Source: Trileptium ribeirensis
Lineage: Eukaryota; Nematoda; Enoplea; Enoplida; Thoracostomopsidae
Length of the DNA stretch: 64,000 nucleotides
Reading direction: 5' to 3'
Assembly: GCA_030248225.1 (NCBI GenBank)
Contig: JASANE010016330.1
Coordinates: 1-64,000 of the forward strand
Both the position numbers and the translations under genes were made by a program. How positions within the stretch are numbered: the stretch's first letter is position 1; every line of letters begins with the position of its first letter. A model generated the notes under the pieces. It was not told the DNA's origin. It did no database searches and saw only the letters and a list, made by a program, of their open reading frames with translations. Positions 42,020 through 54,899 of the stretch are shown here, one piece after another.

Positions 42020-43200
42020 GAAAATACAGTAAATAGCGTTTATTGCTAATTTCAAGTTCACTTTAGACGGCACAAACAGCTTACAATAGAAACATTTCTT
42101 ATTTAGTTCATATTAACTCGTTCTTGCAAAAATCATGCCCTATACAGAATTGTGCGAACTACATCCGAAGTTATGCAATAGTGAATCGTTGAAATTAGTC
42201 ATTTTCATTAGCTAAACAAAATATTATAATAAGTTTACGATTACATGACTAATCTATGCAGAAGAAATGAAAGCAACCAGTGAACTCTCCTTTTCTGCAA
42301 AGCTGTGCTTTCAACTCAAATTATCTCGCTGTTTACAAAGGCCGAGAAATATGTTATACTTGCTGTTTACAGTATAGGCGCGAAGACGAATACTACCTAA
42401 CTTACAAATGAAAACACACAATGTATATTTTGCAATAAAAATCATTTTTCACACCCAATGTTCTGGAGACTTCACAGAATGATTAATCTTTAACCGTTTT
42501 TCATGTATTTACAACCAAACTAAGTGCATTTAATATTATAGAAACATTCTCCTATTTTATAAATACGATACGTGATTGCTGGACTTAAAGCGTTGCGATA
42601 ACATCGAAAATAACAAAATCAACATTATATCACAGCTATTACATTAGTACTAATTAATATAAATAGCACGTAATTTACTTTATCATAAAAGCAATTCGTT
42701 AGTAAATATTATACATGGACAACGTTATACAGGCCACTTCATTATGGTGTGTGCTGGAAAGATCCCCAAACTCGGCCATCTCCCCATTTGTTCCCACACT
42801 GCAATCCTACAATTCCCACATGTTTGGTTTTAAGACCATACAAACATAAAAATGGCCTAGACTTGTTAGGAGATTCGTGAGTTATTTAATAAAGCAGTTA
42901 CGACATCCAATACTGCCCTCACTGCCCAAAAGAGGTATATAAACCAATAACACACCAAAAACATACATTTAAAAATTGAAATTTCACCTCGCCCACTTTT
43001 CATACCTCAGAGAATGAACGTGGACCTCTGCATTATTTAGGCGTGTAAAAAGGCGACATACAAAAATAACAAACTGATAAACATAGAGATAGATATAAAA
43101 AGAAAAGTACTATACTAGTAACACGTAAACGTGGGTGACGGAGGCATGGTGGTTAACAACGGCGTGAATAGTGCATACAGCTTGTGGAATTTCTAACATT
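42020..43200. other. Gene-free AT-rich stretch
   Basis: No gene, tandem repeat or transposon end recognised, apart from a phrase CCCATTTGTTCCCACACTGCAA near 42,785 resembling the reverse of the 8,727 element interior. Confidence 0.5.
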
Positions 43201-43950
43201 TTTGGTAACAGTTTAAAAGTAATACAGTAGAATGACAATACATCTATCAAGTTGTACCCATCAATGAAATTTAGTCCAAATAGGCCGAGTCATTCAAAAG
43301 TTATAACACACTTAATAATTTTTCACTCATTTTTAAGAGACTTTGCTTAATTTTAAGAGAATTTATAAAGATAAGTAGATCACTCGTATACAGTCTTTTA
43401 GAAAACGTGAAGGTACATGTTATGTCAAAAAATGACCGAGATAGCACGAACGGTTGTCGAGATATGATGAACTTAGGTTTCCCTAAGTCAATTTTAAGAG
43501 AATTTGCTTAATTTTTAAGGAAAGAGATGAAATACGTCAATCAGTTATATACAGCTGTTTAGAAAACGTGAAAATACATTTTATGTAAAAAAATCGCCGA
43601 AATAGCACGAACGGTTGTCGAGATGCGGTGAAAAAGCTGAAAAAATGGCAAAAATCCCTAAGTTTGAGCAACATTTGCTTAATTTTGAGTACAAAGCAAT
43701 TTTCGTAGAAAAAAGTGCTCAATGAAAGGGCACTCCGCAAGAGAATATGCAACACGAAGAAAAAAAATTTCTAAAATCGGCCCAGGCGTTCAACCTGCAG
43801 ACCTGTCTGTGACAAACAAAAAAAAGTCACAGAGAAAATTGAAATTTTGCGTCTAGTATATTGATATATAAAAAGTTAAATGTACGCCTCCGGCTGCGAC
43901 TCACCACCTTCGGTGGCTCGTCTTGCCTCCGTCAATAAAAGTACAAAGAC
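43200..43950 (+). repeat. Dispersed repeat F4 with a 161-bp two-unit tandem core
   Basis: TTTAGAAAACGTGAAGGTACATGTTATG...ATAGCACGAACGGTTGTCGAGAT occurs at 43,397 and again at 43,558, with flanking TTTTAAGAGAATTTGCTTAATTTT repeats. It ends with a GC-rich imperfect palindrome GCCTCCGGCTGCGACTCACCACCTTCGGTGG (43,888-43,918). Layout resembles 6,030-6,380. Confidence 0.7.
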
Positions 43951-44079
43951 TAATAAGTTCAACGCACGACGTTAAAAGAATCTAGCATCAAGAAGAAAAT
44001 CTGCCAGACTCACAAGCTTCTGAAGATCACAAAATTGAATATTACCAGAAATGAAGCCATACATGTTCAGCCTAAAAGC

Positions 44080-44800
44080 ATTAAATTTGGAGCCGCGAAG
44101 AAAGAACTGCTCCAACGTTTATTCCCTTACCAAAGTTAGAAATATGGCAGATAGAACTGTCTTCCAGACATTACCTGCAAAGAAGTTTTTTCAGCCGATA
44201 ATGACCCGTAATTAAATGCACTGCTAATCGCAGTCTGATACGACTGCGGATACAGAGATATCCACTCAATTGCATATTTACCGCCGGCATAAATAACTTT
44301 GTCATCAGATAGGTACCATATGACAAGTTAAGGTGCCCTGAGTTGCACCACGCTAAGGCATCGCTGCGAAAAACGTAGGAAGAGCACCAACAACAGGAAG
44401 TGGACACAACCCGGGCGAGAGCATCAGCGGATTTGCCTGCAATACCAGAATGTCCCTTGACCCAAATGAGAACAACTGTGTTAAAAACAGCTAATTTATC
44501 AATAGCGGATTACAGTGCTTGATCACTGCATACTGACAAGTATGACTTCCCAGCGATTTGATAGATGCCTGGTTACCAGTGAGAATAGAATTACGTTTGT
44601 TTTTAACACCGCCAAAAAGGAGATAAATCGTTAACTCAACAAGTACTTCCGCACCATAAGGTCGCACAGTAATAGAATTTCGGCACACCCACTCTTCATT
44701 TTCGAACACCGCATAATTTAAGCATGCAAAAAGACTAAATACAATTGGAAACAACAAACTGATAAACTACTTGTTGTAGAATGTGATCTGACGTTACGGA
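44080..44800 (-). pseudogene. LINE RNase H domain remnant (I/LOA/R1-like)
   Basis: Translated on the minus strand across at least two frames: AEVLVELTIYLLFGG, then LTGNQASIKSLGSHTCQ (the D-SQA(A/S)IK(A/S)L motif with Asp replaced by Gly), then LIWVKGHSGIAG and SADALAR (the WVxGHSGIxGNExADxLAR motif, with losses), and finally IRLRLAVHLITGHYRLKKLL (the LTGHxxLxxHL motif that follows RNase H in these elements). Frameshifts and stops show it is dead. RT core not seen. Confidence 0.82.
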
Positions 44801-44999
44801 CATAGGCGTTGTTTCACGACTCGCTGATCCAACAACCAACGACGGTATCGTCTTAACGGCATCGATAGTCATTCTCCAGCTGCATATACCGTAAAGATTT
44901 AAATTCGAGGCGTTTTAGTTTAATACTGATATCAACATAAAGAAATAAAACTAAAAATATTCAAATATTCAATAACTCATTATTAAATTTTAGCACCGT

Positions 45000-46790
45000 T
45001 GGCTTGCCCCAACAAGACACCACAAGCTGCAACATTTTAGCATATTTGTATTGTATATGTCGAGACCAACTTGTATAAATTATGAAGCTCGACACACTCG
45101 GTTTCCATAGCTGCAACTAAATATAAACAGACGAAAACACATATATACGGGGTCAAGCATATATACGTATTATCATTACCACCATTATTATTATTATTAC
45201 AGATTTGAGAGCGGCTACAAAGTAATTTCGCAAAGGCAAGCCGCCGCAAGTACATATTTGATAAAAACCGTCGACGCGAAGCGCCTGTCGGGAACTTCCT
45301 ATCAAGAAGCCGTTTGCGATAGTAAAGTTGCTTGATTCGGCACACTCGGTGCCCCATAGCCACAATAAAATGAACACCGTTTGTAGATTAACAGTTCCTT
45401 GGATAGGTTATAACTTTGGCGGGGACGGGTAACCATGCCAAAGATGCAAAATGTCTAAAAATAGATTCGTTAAAATTTAGGTTGCAATGGTAAGCCTAAC
45501 AGATATAAATTATTGATAATTCTGATAGGTTCTGAGCCTTGCTGTGGCGTGTTCATGAAACGGTCCACAATAAGATAGCAATAGTGATATATAGATTTTA
45601 AGTCATAAATAGTGACAAAGGTTATGTCATACTAAAAGACTCGCGTAGTGGTAAAAGCGGCATGATTATAAACCTGCAAAATTAGTCCTATAAGGGCACC
45701 TATATTTTTAAATGATTCTGGAATGCACCATGCCTCGCCGTGAAGTGCTCGTGTAAGCGGACCCACATCACAATGTCAAATTTTATAAAATTTTCTTGAT
45801 CTTTATAAGAATTGAAACGATGCGGGTAGCCAACATTATATCCATTGTCGTTAAAAGCATTTCTGAAGATACCATAATGAGCTATATTGGCTCTGAAACC
45901 ATCAAGCCATGTCTCAGCATGACCGAGTAGCCAGGGGTTGTTGCCGGATTTCACTAAGAAAAGCACATGTGTCTTTGTTAAAATAATGCTCTACACTGAG
46001 TGATTATAATTAGCTCTACTGTTTGCGTCATAAATAAATTAAGCAACAAAAACTCGGTGCGTTACATTTAAATGTCGTAGTATTCGTAAAATTGCACCAA
46101 ATAGCTAAAACTAATATGTACAGATCGTCTAACACAGATGATGGATAATAAATTAAACGAGGGCGTTAATAATACGGCTAGAACAAGATTCTCTGGTTGC
46201 GGCCTGTACAACAGATAGTATTATCCGGGTTTGAACTAACGCAGTACCGGGCCTCGCGAGATTAAACATTTTGTTAACGTCAACTGTGAATTAGTGACTA
46301 ACACTATTAGGACTTATGCGCATCACATCCAGTAGAGTTCGTAACGGGCCCCTAACGTTAGACCAACAAGGGAGTGCATGACTTTCAGTGACCTGCAGGC
46401 AAACACAAAGACTACAAAACTTCACAAAACAATTGGGGTCTGCCCAATTTGGAGTAACAACGCAGAGTCGTGATGAATAAAATTTTAATACCGACATTTG
46501 AAAGAAAAATGGCATTAATTTTTATACTGGCGGTAACTAAATTGAAAGAACAATGGCAGTAACAAAATATAACGAGTAAGTAGCATTAGGCACTAGATAC
46601 TACACCAGTAATAGGTAACAATGACCTGCATATTTACATTGTGTAACAATAACAATTTTTGTCTTTTTGTTTTGTGAAAACAACCTACCAAAATTTTAGC
46701 AACTTTCATGCATTACTGGATACATGCTCCTATGATCGTCAAGTTTGCAACTATGCCTGGCAGCTTCGCAAAATTCGGCTATCTGAAAAT
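45000..46790. other. Gene-poor stretch with one unexplained ORF
   Basis: A diverged direct repeat of about 35 bp (core GCACACTCGG near 45,333; GACACACTCGG near 45,090). 45,700-45,966 minus is an 88-codon frame with rich, non-repetitive composition (…YGIFRNAFNDNGYNVGYPHR…, …FDIVMWVRLHEHF…) that could be a fragment of a real protein, but I cannot name the family. Nothing else recognised. Confidence 0.35.
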
Positions 46791-46804
46791 TTTGAAAACA
46801 TGTA

Positions 46805-47225
46805 TATATATGTGTTAGTGTTAGTGCGGACAAGTGACACAGGATTTCTTGTAAATAGAGTGTGGGCAGTTGGAGCATAACCGCCGAGCCCCCTAAGTTT
46901 AAAATTTACCCGGCCTGCAAGTAGGCAACCCATAGGTTGCGGTTACTATGTCCCACCCTAAGGAATACTTACAAAGTTGCAGCGTTCGAGGATAGAGCAA
47001 GCCAGGTTGAGACGACCTGGAACCAGCGGGTGGTAAAGAGGTGCAGGAAAGGGAGAAAGACCAATCCCACCCAGAAGTTCCCGTTTAGGAGCAGGGCTGT
47101 CTTTTCCCTGGGCTGCCATATCAAGCCGAAAGATCTTACTTTGCCTGACAATCCTGCCAAGTCGGTAGGAATAAAGAAAAAATATAAAAACGCAGGCAAC
47201 CTCCTGCCAAATCACAGTGTATGTG
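46805..47225. repeat. 430-bp dispersed repeat F5, copy 1
   Basis: Shares with 60,795-61,225 the phrases ACAAGTGACACAGGAT, CATAACCGCC.AGCCCCCTAAG, CCCGGCCTGCA, TATGTCCCACCCTA, AACC/ACCAACGGGTGGTAAA, AAAGGGAGAAAGACCAATCC, CACCCAGA.GTTCCCGTT and GACCTCCTGCC/CAACCTCCTG. GC content is well above surroundings. Overlapping ORFs on both strands are similar between the copies but carry no known domain; this may be an untranslated end of a retroelement. Confidence 0.85.
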
Positions 47226-47379
47226 TGTATCGCTATATCGTAAAATCGTGAAAAAGTAACAAAAAATCATATAAGCGTGATAAAGAGAATTAATGTATTA
47301 ATAATAAATAATAAAAAAGTATATAAAATAAAAAAACTCAGAGAATCGCCGCAAAAGAATATAACCATTTTCTAGCGCT

Positions 47380-48070
47380 CGTGTCGCTCGCTCGGCAAAC
47401 TGGTCATAAGGTTGGTTGGTTTATATGATAACTAAGCCTCCCTTGCGTCAACATCCCTACATCCGGTGACCGTTTATAGGTGTAGCCCGGCCATAACTAT
47501 CAGAAGCCAGCGCGATACCAGCGAACGAAGCTTCAGCAAGGTGACCATGAGTCAGAGTTTTAGAGCGCACTCAGTGCCAGCCGCGAAACTGACCGCGTTA
47601 GATGGTTGAGTTCGATCCATGGACAACTACTACAGAGTGAGCCTTTCAGTTTGGTCGGGCCGCTGTAATAGCCCTTGTCAAATTCCAGTCCCTGCGTGTA
47701 TGAGTTAGCGTCGATTCGGCCCTGGCCCCATATTCAGCTGTAATTGCATTTAATTTGCCGGTATTGCGGGCAATGATTTCGACGCTGGTCCTTGAAACTC
47801 GTGCACTAATTTCAGCTACACATAAGGCAGAGGCGTAAGAGGACGAAACATTTGTGCCCGGCCGGGCCGAAAGAAAGTCACACCTGGGATCCTATGTCAT
47901 CCACTATGACACGCTCGCTGTATATTCGGGACCCTACCGTACACCAGGATCTGAGAAGAGCGATCACTTGTGCACTGGAACCCCTTCCCAGCTATTCTTT
48001 TTGCTTATGGAAATGGAATGGGGTTGGGCATAGGATTTTTATGACGGCTATCGGTATTTAAATGAGGAGG
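47380..48070 (+). mobile_element. Possible LTR-retroelement leader and decayed gag
   Basis: CAACATCCCTACATCCGGTGACC at 47,450 resembles the TACACTGGTGACC phrase near the start of gag in some Gypsy- or Pao-type elements. Downstream GC is higher and frames are repeatedly broken. A segment GTGCACTGGAACCCCTTCCC followed by a frame reading TPSQLFFLLMEM could be a trace of gag. No LTR pair was located. Weak call. Confidence 0.25.
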
Positions 48071-48589
48071 GCAGTCATCACCGAAGATTGTGCGGAACGA
48101 GGTGTGACCAGTAGAAACCGGTGGGACAATTGGGTATGGAACACATTCTTTTGATAGCGACTGATATGTTGCAATACGGCGTGATATTAATCACTCTTTT
48201 GCAAGAAAACTCGGATTCAAAGGCAGTAGGAAAAATATTTATTGTCGGTAAAACAATTAAGTCTATATCAGGCACACGAAATGAATATATAGTTCTTTTT
48301 AGGTAATGTTAGTCCTTGGCCACTATGAATTCGTCTCGCTTTTGGTTTCAACCTGATTTATCTGCGCGCTCGCAATTCTTTCGCTTACTCTATTACGCTT
48401 ATGGTTTATGTTATCTATTAATTCATTAGTTCTCTAAAGAGATTAATACAATGTATCCTCAGAAGAAATAGTAATTCTACATAGTTGTCTGAAGATAGAT
48501 AGATGAGAAGACTTGTGCATAATACATAAAAACAGTGTGCGCGCAGACTCATAATACTCGGCCCATTGCGCCGCCCAAACCCAAAAATG

Positions 48590-50360
48590 ATCAAATTTCA
48601 CATCCAACCCTCAGAACGAACCAGACCAGTTGGATTATATTCAATCTTGTGGCAAAATTTAGTATCTATAACATTTTTCCCAATACCTTCTTGTGTAGTT
48701 CGTAGAACTCCCTACATTCCAAAATAAGATGTATGCAGTACCATCTGCTACATGACACCACTCACAGGATCTATCCCCAACAAATCCCATACATTATGTT
48801 TATTCAGGAGACAATGCCCGATGAGGAGCCTACAGGCTGTGCCAATCCTCTTCTTCTCCAGCATCCGTATCCGTTTAATGATTGTCCCAACTGTATACAG
48901 GTAAAAATGTCCTTAGTTGCCTGAAGGACTGACTACGTTTCCATCTTTGCTCCACATTTTCCCAAATGCGATCCTTAACCCGAGTGGACAAAGTCTTCAA
49001 CGCCAAGCCAACAGCCAGTCCCGGGCCTATGTAAGCCATGGAAGCTGCTGTTTTTGCTACATCGTCCGCAATTTCGTTCCACATATATACGCACTATGTC
49101 CTGCTATCCAGAAGAGGGTAACAAAATTTGATTTTTCAATTTCAAAGGAACAACTCCTTTTTACAACACTTTATACATATCATTCGATCCAAGTTGTTAT
49201 CTAGGGCTTTGATAGCCGCTTGGCTTTCACTGTAGATCTTAATAGTTTTGTTCTTTACCATCCCCGTACCTCTTAAACAAGAGATGCAATTTTGAATCGC
49301 TAATATTTCTGGTGAAAAACCGTACAATTCCTACCAAGGGGTATAACTATATTACTATGTCCAGGGATAGCAACGCCAGCACTAAATCGAATAGTCTTTA
49401 TCATTCAGTATCTTAGAACCATCTGTAAAGCAGTTTATATCCATAGAATTCATAGAGACAATGTTGTGTACCTCAATTCTGGCGGTGATTACACTGTCCC
49501 AGTTCTTATCCTCAGAAAAAGTCCTACAACAGCGATCAAGAAGCATGTTTGCCTCTGTTACAAGCTCTGACGTTACTTTTTCAATTGCTATATGCCCTTT
49601 TACATTTAAGGACTTCCAAGATTCAATACTTTTGAGTCTGCAGTAATCCAATATCGCTGCCTGCAGGCATCTTTTCTCTATCGGCAATAGTCAAAGGATA
49701 GTTTCCATACCCTCCGTTGGAGTGCTTCTCAAGCATCCCGTGATGATCACGAAAGCTAGTCTCTGAACCCGCATTATAGTTTCTTCTGAACAGCCTCTAT
49801 AATGGTTCTATGCCACCAGACCAAGACCCCATGCATCATACCACCAGACCAAGACCCCATGCATCATACCACTCAATACTATCATTTCATATACGTAGAT
49901 AAATGAGGTACTTAGGTCTCACACCCCAATTACGCCCTACAAAAGTTCTAAATACCATTAGATTACGTATTGCCTCGTATGCAGTTTCCAAATGTTTATC
50001 CCACATTAATTTCTTATCTAGTATGACTCCTAGGTACCTTACCTCGCAACTATAGGCCAGCGGAACTCCATCCAATCCAATATAAGGAAGGACCTCCGAC
50101 TTGCGCTTTCGAGTAAAATTTATTACAGCAGTCTTGTTTGGCTGTAATTGTAATCCATTAGATTTGCACCACGTACTGACGCATTTAAGTGCAGTGCAGA
50201 TTCTCCTGCCAGTTACCCCAATATTTGAACCACATGCAATGATGGCAATATCATCCGAGTAAGATTGAGCCATAATTGCTTCTTTTTCTAGCTTAATTAA
50301 CAGTTCATTTACAACAAAAAACCACAGTAGAGGTGATAGCACTGAACCTGAACCTAGGTC
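48590..50360 (-). pseudogene. 5'-truncated LINE with RT 3' half, RNase H and C-terminal zinc finger (I/LOA/R1-like)
   Basis: On the minus strand from 50,360: SVLSPLLWFFVVNELL, then SYSDDIAIIA (RT catalytic YxDD box), GLQLQPNKTAVINFTRKRK, YLGVILDKKLMWDKHLE. Further on are RVQRLAFVIITGCLRSTPTE, NCFTDGSK (first RNase H Asp), IYSESQAAIKAL, FWIAGHS and NEIADDVAKTAA. It ends with a CEWC...HLILEC zinc-finger-like motif near 48,720-48,770. Several frameshifts and stops split it; the part upstream of RT motif B is missing. Inactive. Confidence 0.92.
49801..49870 (+). repeat. 30-bp tandem duplication inside the LINE
   Basis: CACCAGACCAAGACCCCATG followed by CATCATAC is present twice in direct succession, while the rest of the element is single-copy. 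A small replication-slippage event after insertion or in its source. Confidence 0.9.
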
Positions 50361-50369
50361 CTTAGATTT

Positions 50370-51789
50370 AAGCTGTTTATAGACCCCTATCTTATGTAAC
50401 GCATACCAGAGAAGAATACACGAGGATTATATTATGAACTAGGTTGTGACGGAAGCACACACCTTAGTTGGAACTTTATCTCTCTCAATCGCTGGCACCT
50501 GAGAAGAATGCCCATGGATAATTTTGAGGAAAGATTGAAAGCTTAGGATTGATCGTTCCTAACGCCACACCCTCACTCGACCCTAACGCACACGGACTCC
50601 CATGTACTATACTCACCCCGGAGAATGCTCGCTCTGACTGACTCGGCCGATTTTGACACTACCTCTTTTCTATTAATTATTTTTGCCATTATATACTATT
50701 CTAGAGCTTTACTCTTTAAGAAACGAGCACCTACTTTGGGTACAATAAATATTAATAAACCAGCGCGAAAGCCGGCCTTTGCCCGGTGCGGGCTTCGCGC
50801 CCGCAGCATGTCTGAGTAGGCCTGCGGCCCGTTTTCCGTAAAACATGCGGACAACGCTCGGTCAAGTCGTGCCCGCACAGGGAAAACCCGAGTTCGAAAC
50901 ATGAAGACAATCACAACCTTAAACATAAATAAGGTCCTACGGAATACTTTGTTTTTTAACTGTTAAAGGTCAACTTCTTTCTTATGGAAGGCTATTTTTG
51001 CAAGAGGGCCTGCGTAGTAGGGTAGAGCACTTCACTAAATAAAGTCTATAAAATCGTCCTCGAAATAGTGCAAATTTTATGGTTTTTTAATTTTCGCGAG
51101 TTACGGAAATATCTTCTTTTAGCGGGTGGTATACCGCACTAAAATGTTATTTTTTGGTCAACATTTTCCCCAGGCAGGCTGAAGAAAACGAAACATTTCT
51201 CAATATTCAATATTCCGTCTCCGAAATATAACCTTGCCCCAAACTTGGGACATTAAGATAGTTTAAGGGGCCCCTTATTAGGGGGTACATCCTCTTTGAA
51301 AATGTTCGTCGATGCTTTCGGCAAGTCCCTTTGCTTTAAAGAAATGAAACTAAAAAGTTTGTCAAAATCCATGAAGCAGTTGAAAAGTTACAGCATTAAA
51401 ACCTATAAAATGACACATTTTTAATTCAAGGGGGGTGGGTTGTGAAAAAACGTAGGGGTTGCCCAAACATATTTTCCCTGCGTTCCCATATCAATTTCCT
51501 AACCAAAAACGCATAAAAATCCATAAACGGTTTCAAAAGTTATGGTCAAAAATATGTCACAAACCCAAAACTTGGGACACACACGCAGACAGACAGGCAT
51601 ACGGCAACTACATTATAAGATTTATGTACCTAATAAGCATGTTGTAATTATACCTAAGTGCTATGTGACTTTACATTTTCCTGGTATCCAGCGCTACTAT
51701 CTTGGAATCCCGAAACCTTAAATAAAAAATCATATAATCCAACCAACCTCAATTCAGGCAGCGCTTTCCGTGCTAACCATGAGCAATTG
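50370..51789. other. Spacer between LINE and the 5.3-kb element
   Basis: 50,760-50,900 is a GC-rich island with a perfect 6-bp stem hairpin, GCGGGCTTCGCGCCCGC at 50,788-50,804. 50,496-50,511 is an outlying CACCTGAGAAGAATGC. 51,000-51,600 is an F4-like repeat containing AAACTTGGGAC twice and ending ACACACGCAGACAGACAGGC. No gene recognised. Confidence 0.55.
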
Positions 51790-52105
51790 ATAAACTATAA
51801 GTAATATCGAAACACTATGCGTATAAAAAAACAAAATTGTAGCTACCACAAGTATATGTCGACTAACACTGCAGCCGCCGTTAGCTAATAGTTGTTGAGC
51901 GAGCTACAAAAATTTTGAGATTCAATAAACCTGAAGAAAGAAACAATCAGATCGTACAAAAACTAAATAACAACTAAACCTAGGGTTAGCTGCCAAATAA
52001 AACGAAAGGAATTCATGCCAAACTTTGTAAAACCCAAAAGATTTGGTATCCCAGGGGTTAGATATCAAAATCAGGTTTTGGACGGGTTTGGACCCAAAAC
52101 CCCCT
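51790..52105 (-). repeat. Left direct repeat (LTR-like) of the 5.3-kb element
   Basis: Matches 56,749-57,107 in the same orientation: CACTATGCGTATAAAAA, GTTAGCTAATAGTTG, GAGCTACA...TTTTGAGATTCA.TAAAC.TGAAGAAA, CACAAAAACTAAATA.CAACT, AAACCTAGGGTTAGCT, AAAACGAAAGGAATT, GATTTGG..TCCCAGG.GGTTAG and TTGGACGGxTTTGG. The two copies have diverged by substitutions and indels. If LTRs, the element reads on the minus strand and this would be the 3' one. Confidence 0.85.
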
Positions 52106-54674
52106 AGATAGTTTAGTGAACCTCCTACATCCCGGGTTGTTGATCCAAAAACACAATAATGGAACGACCATGAGAGGCTAACGAGAGACGTTTTATGTGG
52201 TGAACCTCGGACACCAAGGATCGAAGTCTTTAACTCTCACGATTACGCCAACTTCAGTTTTTATCCCGCTCGAGTACCTGTACCCTTTTCTTTTTCAAAT
52301 TCACCATTTACCCGCTTCGCCAAAACCGCGTCTACCATTGACGCTTCCAATCCAACTGTATTTCATTCATTAACCGACCCCTACTAAATCCCTTTTCTAT
52401 TAATCACTTCCTTCCCTCTATTATTTCTACGTTAATGTTTCCATCCCTAAATTCTCTTCTTTCAATGCTTTTGTTCTTTCTTTGTCCGAGGGGAGTTCTT
52501 CGGATTTAGGACCCGCCACCCTAAACAAAATAAAATTTCCTGAAACAAATACATGATTAAACACATATATAATACACGGTATACAAAATAATAAAGCAAC
52601 AAAATATATATGTATATATCAATATTTAGATCTGTGGTTTTTTCTTTGGTTCCGAAACCGGTTTCTTCCGGTTGCATGTTCTTTGGCACCATTCATTAAT
52701 TTGGTTCGTAAATCGTCTCTATCGGTTGTCATAATTGTTGCAGGTTCCGTTTGAGGCCACCAGGAATTGTTTGTGTCGACGGGCCCTTGGGTTGAGACCG
52801 GTTCCGAATTTACAGATACTTTGCCGTTGGTCACGCACTGGTTCTTTGGCCCGTTCATTCACCAATTCTGTTGTCGATTGTCGTTTCGCTATTGAATCGG
52901 TTCTTTATCTTGTTTTTGGCGGTTTATTCGATACACCGTTTGTTCGGGTTGTCACCATTTCTAGTTACCAGTTCTTTGTAGTATATGTCGCACCGGATAC
53001 TTTTTCGTTTCCACTGAGGCGTTAGAAGGCGTGGATTCCGAGCGTTCCATTGCACCTGAGAAGAATGCAACAGATCCCTATTCCTCCATTATCCGCACTA
53101 CCTGGGTAACCAAGATTGATGCGTGGATGCCGACGCCTGAGAAGAAAGCACCTCCTCCACATCTTTATTGTTATAATTATTCAATCCCCGGGAACACGTC
53201 TTACCAATTTTGCGTGTCCTGCGACTGTTGTTGCGCTCAGTGCATTCCTTGTATCAACTCTTCGTTGTTATGGCCGATGAACCAGCGGATGCTTTTCTTT
53301 GCCCAGTTGTATTCTTCCTCCGTGATGGTCTTCTTCTCGTTGGTTCTTCCTTTGATATACCCGAATGCGATTCCGTTATTGACCCACGTTTCGGTGTCTT
53401 TGAATACGTTTTTGGTTATTTTTCCCATTAATACTTTAATACTTTCGAATCTTAGTCTTGGTATGGTTATGCATATTATGAGTTGGATTTGTTTATCCAT
53501 TACGTCGGCAAAGTCGATTGATATAGCAATTATTTCATGCAGATTTTGTATTTGTCCGGTCTTGTTCTTTAGGAATTATGTTGTCCACTCTTGAATCTTT
53601 TTAATATATAGCTGTTCCCTTTCCCGGTATTCTTCATTTGCTCGACATTTGTTCCGAATCTTGGCTTCGTTATCACATGTCGTTAGCATTTGTACCATCC
53701 TTTCTTCTTTGGTCAGCGCGTCTTGACGTAGTATTTTCTACCATTTATCTTGTACTTCATTTGTAATTATTTCCATGTTCGCTTCGGGTGATTTCTATCG
53801 TGGACGTATTTATTAACGTCTCGAAATAGCAAAATTCGCTCCACAATTGGTATTCTTGGATTGTGCGACAGTATCTCCGTCCACCGGAATACTTCTTAGC
53901 GTGGATGTTTGTGCGGAATATCATATGGTATTTGTGAGAATTCGGAAGCTATTGCTTTGTCCTGACATTATGTTCTTTGAGTACGCTGTTCTTCTGTCCT
54001 TGGACGTTACTCTTCGCTCGTTCTTGGACTTCTTCGCGTTGTTTTGCCAGCTCGAGCAATTGTTGGGTATTCGCTATTTGATTATGCGCCACTATCAGTG
54101 CTTGCTCGTCTTCTTGGATTACGTTACATAAATTGTTGTTCGGTTCTTGGTTTCCGTGATGTAAACCGCTCCAATCCACGATTGCATTTTCTTTTTCTTG
54201 AATTTGCCGTTGCAACTATTGTACTTGTTCCAGGGTTTGTTCCGTCCACTGTTGGAATAGTACTACATTCTGTTGAATTAGTCCCGACAGTTCTTGTGTT
54301 GGCATATGACTTTAGGCGTATTTATTTGTCTGTATTCGTCAATTCTTGTTTCCCGTTGATCTTTAAACTTTTTAATATTCTTTGTATGGGCATCTTGTAC
54401 TTCTCTTCGCCGCTTGTGTTCCGCATGGTACTTCTCTTTCCCATACTTTTTCTTTTTTATCGATAATGTCACCCCTTCTTTAAAATTTTTCGCTAAAGGT
54501 TTCTGGATTGCTCTAATTTCTACTAATACGTGCTACCTTGGTAAATCTGCGTCTGGTTTGTATATTTCGGACTTCTTTGCATGATCGCTTAATGCTTCGG
54601 CCACCTTTTCGTCAATTTCCATCGGTTCGATTGTGAAGTAACTCGGTAGATGATATGCTTCCTTGTTTTTGATG

Positions 54675-54899
54675 TTACAACCGTCTTTGTTGTTCGGGTA
54701 TTCCGGTCGGTAGTTCTTTCTCTGGCGCCCTTCTTTCCGACTCTGACATCTGTGTTGTTAGTAGTTTCAGGATTGATAAACCGCGTGCGATATACGTCAA
54801 CATTCCGCTTGAGTCCCAACGCTTTGGTAACTCAAAGGCTGTTGTTATCGCGGGTTCCGATGAACTAATTGTTGAAGCTGCTGCTTGCACTGCTGGCAC
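54675..54899 (-). pseudogene. Gag-like module 2 (74 codons)
   Basis: Starts MPAVQAAASTISSSEPAITT, continues AFELPKRWDSSGML, YIARGLSI and then a Glu/Arg-rich tail ending in a stop. Paralogous at DNA level to 56,600-56,716. Its start sits about 1.8 kb downstream (in minus-strand sense) of module 1, so either the element was internally duplicated or two copies are nested. Confidence 0.6.

Noticed and set aside
45648..45690. tRNA-like A-box phrase CGCGTAGTGGTAAAAGC
   Set aside because: No matching B box or cloverleaf arms could be formed.
46937..47251. 104-codon plus ORF and overlapping minus ORFs conserved with 61,035-61,226
   Set aside because: Conservation follows the DNA repeat on both strands, so it does not by itself indicate a protein.
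53031..53594. 187-codon hydrophobic plus-strand ORF
   Set aside because: Antisense shadow of the purine-rich, Lys/Glu-rich minus-strand coding of the 5.3-kb element; the apparent membrane segments are T-rich codons.
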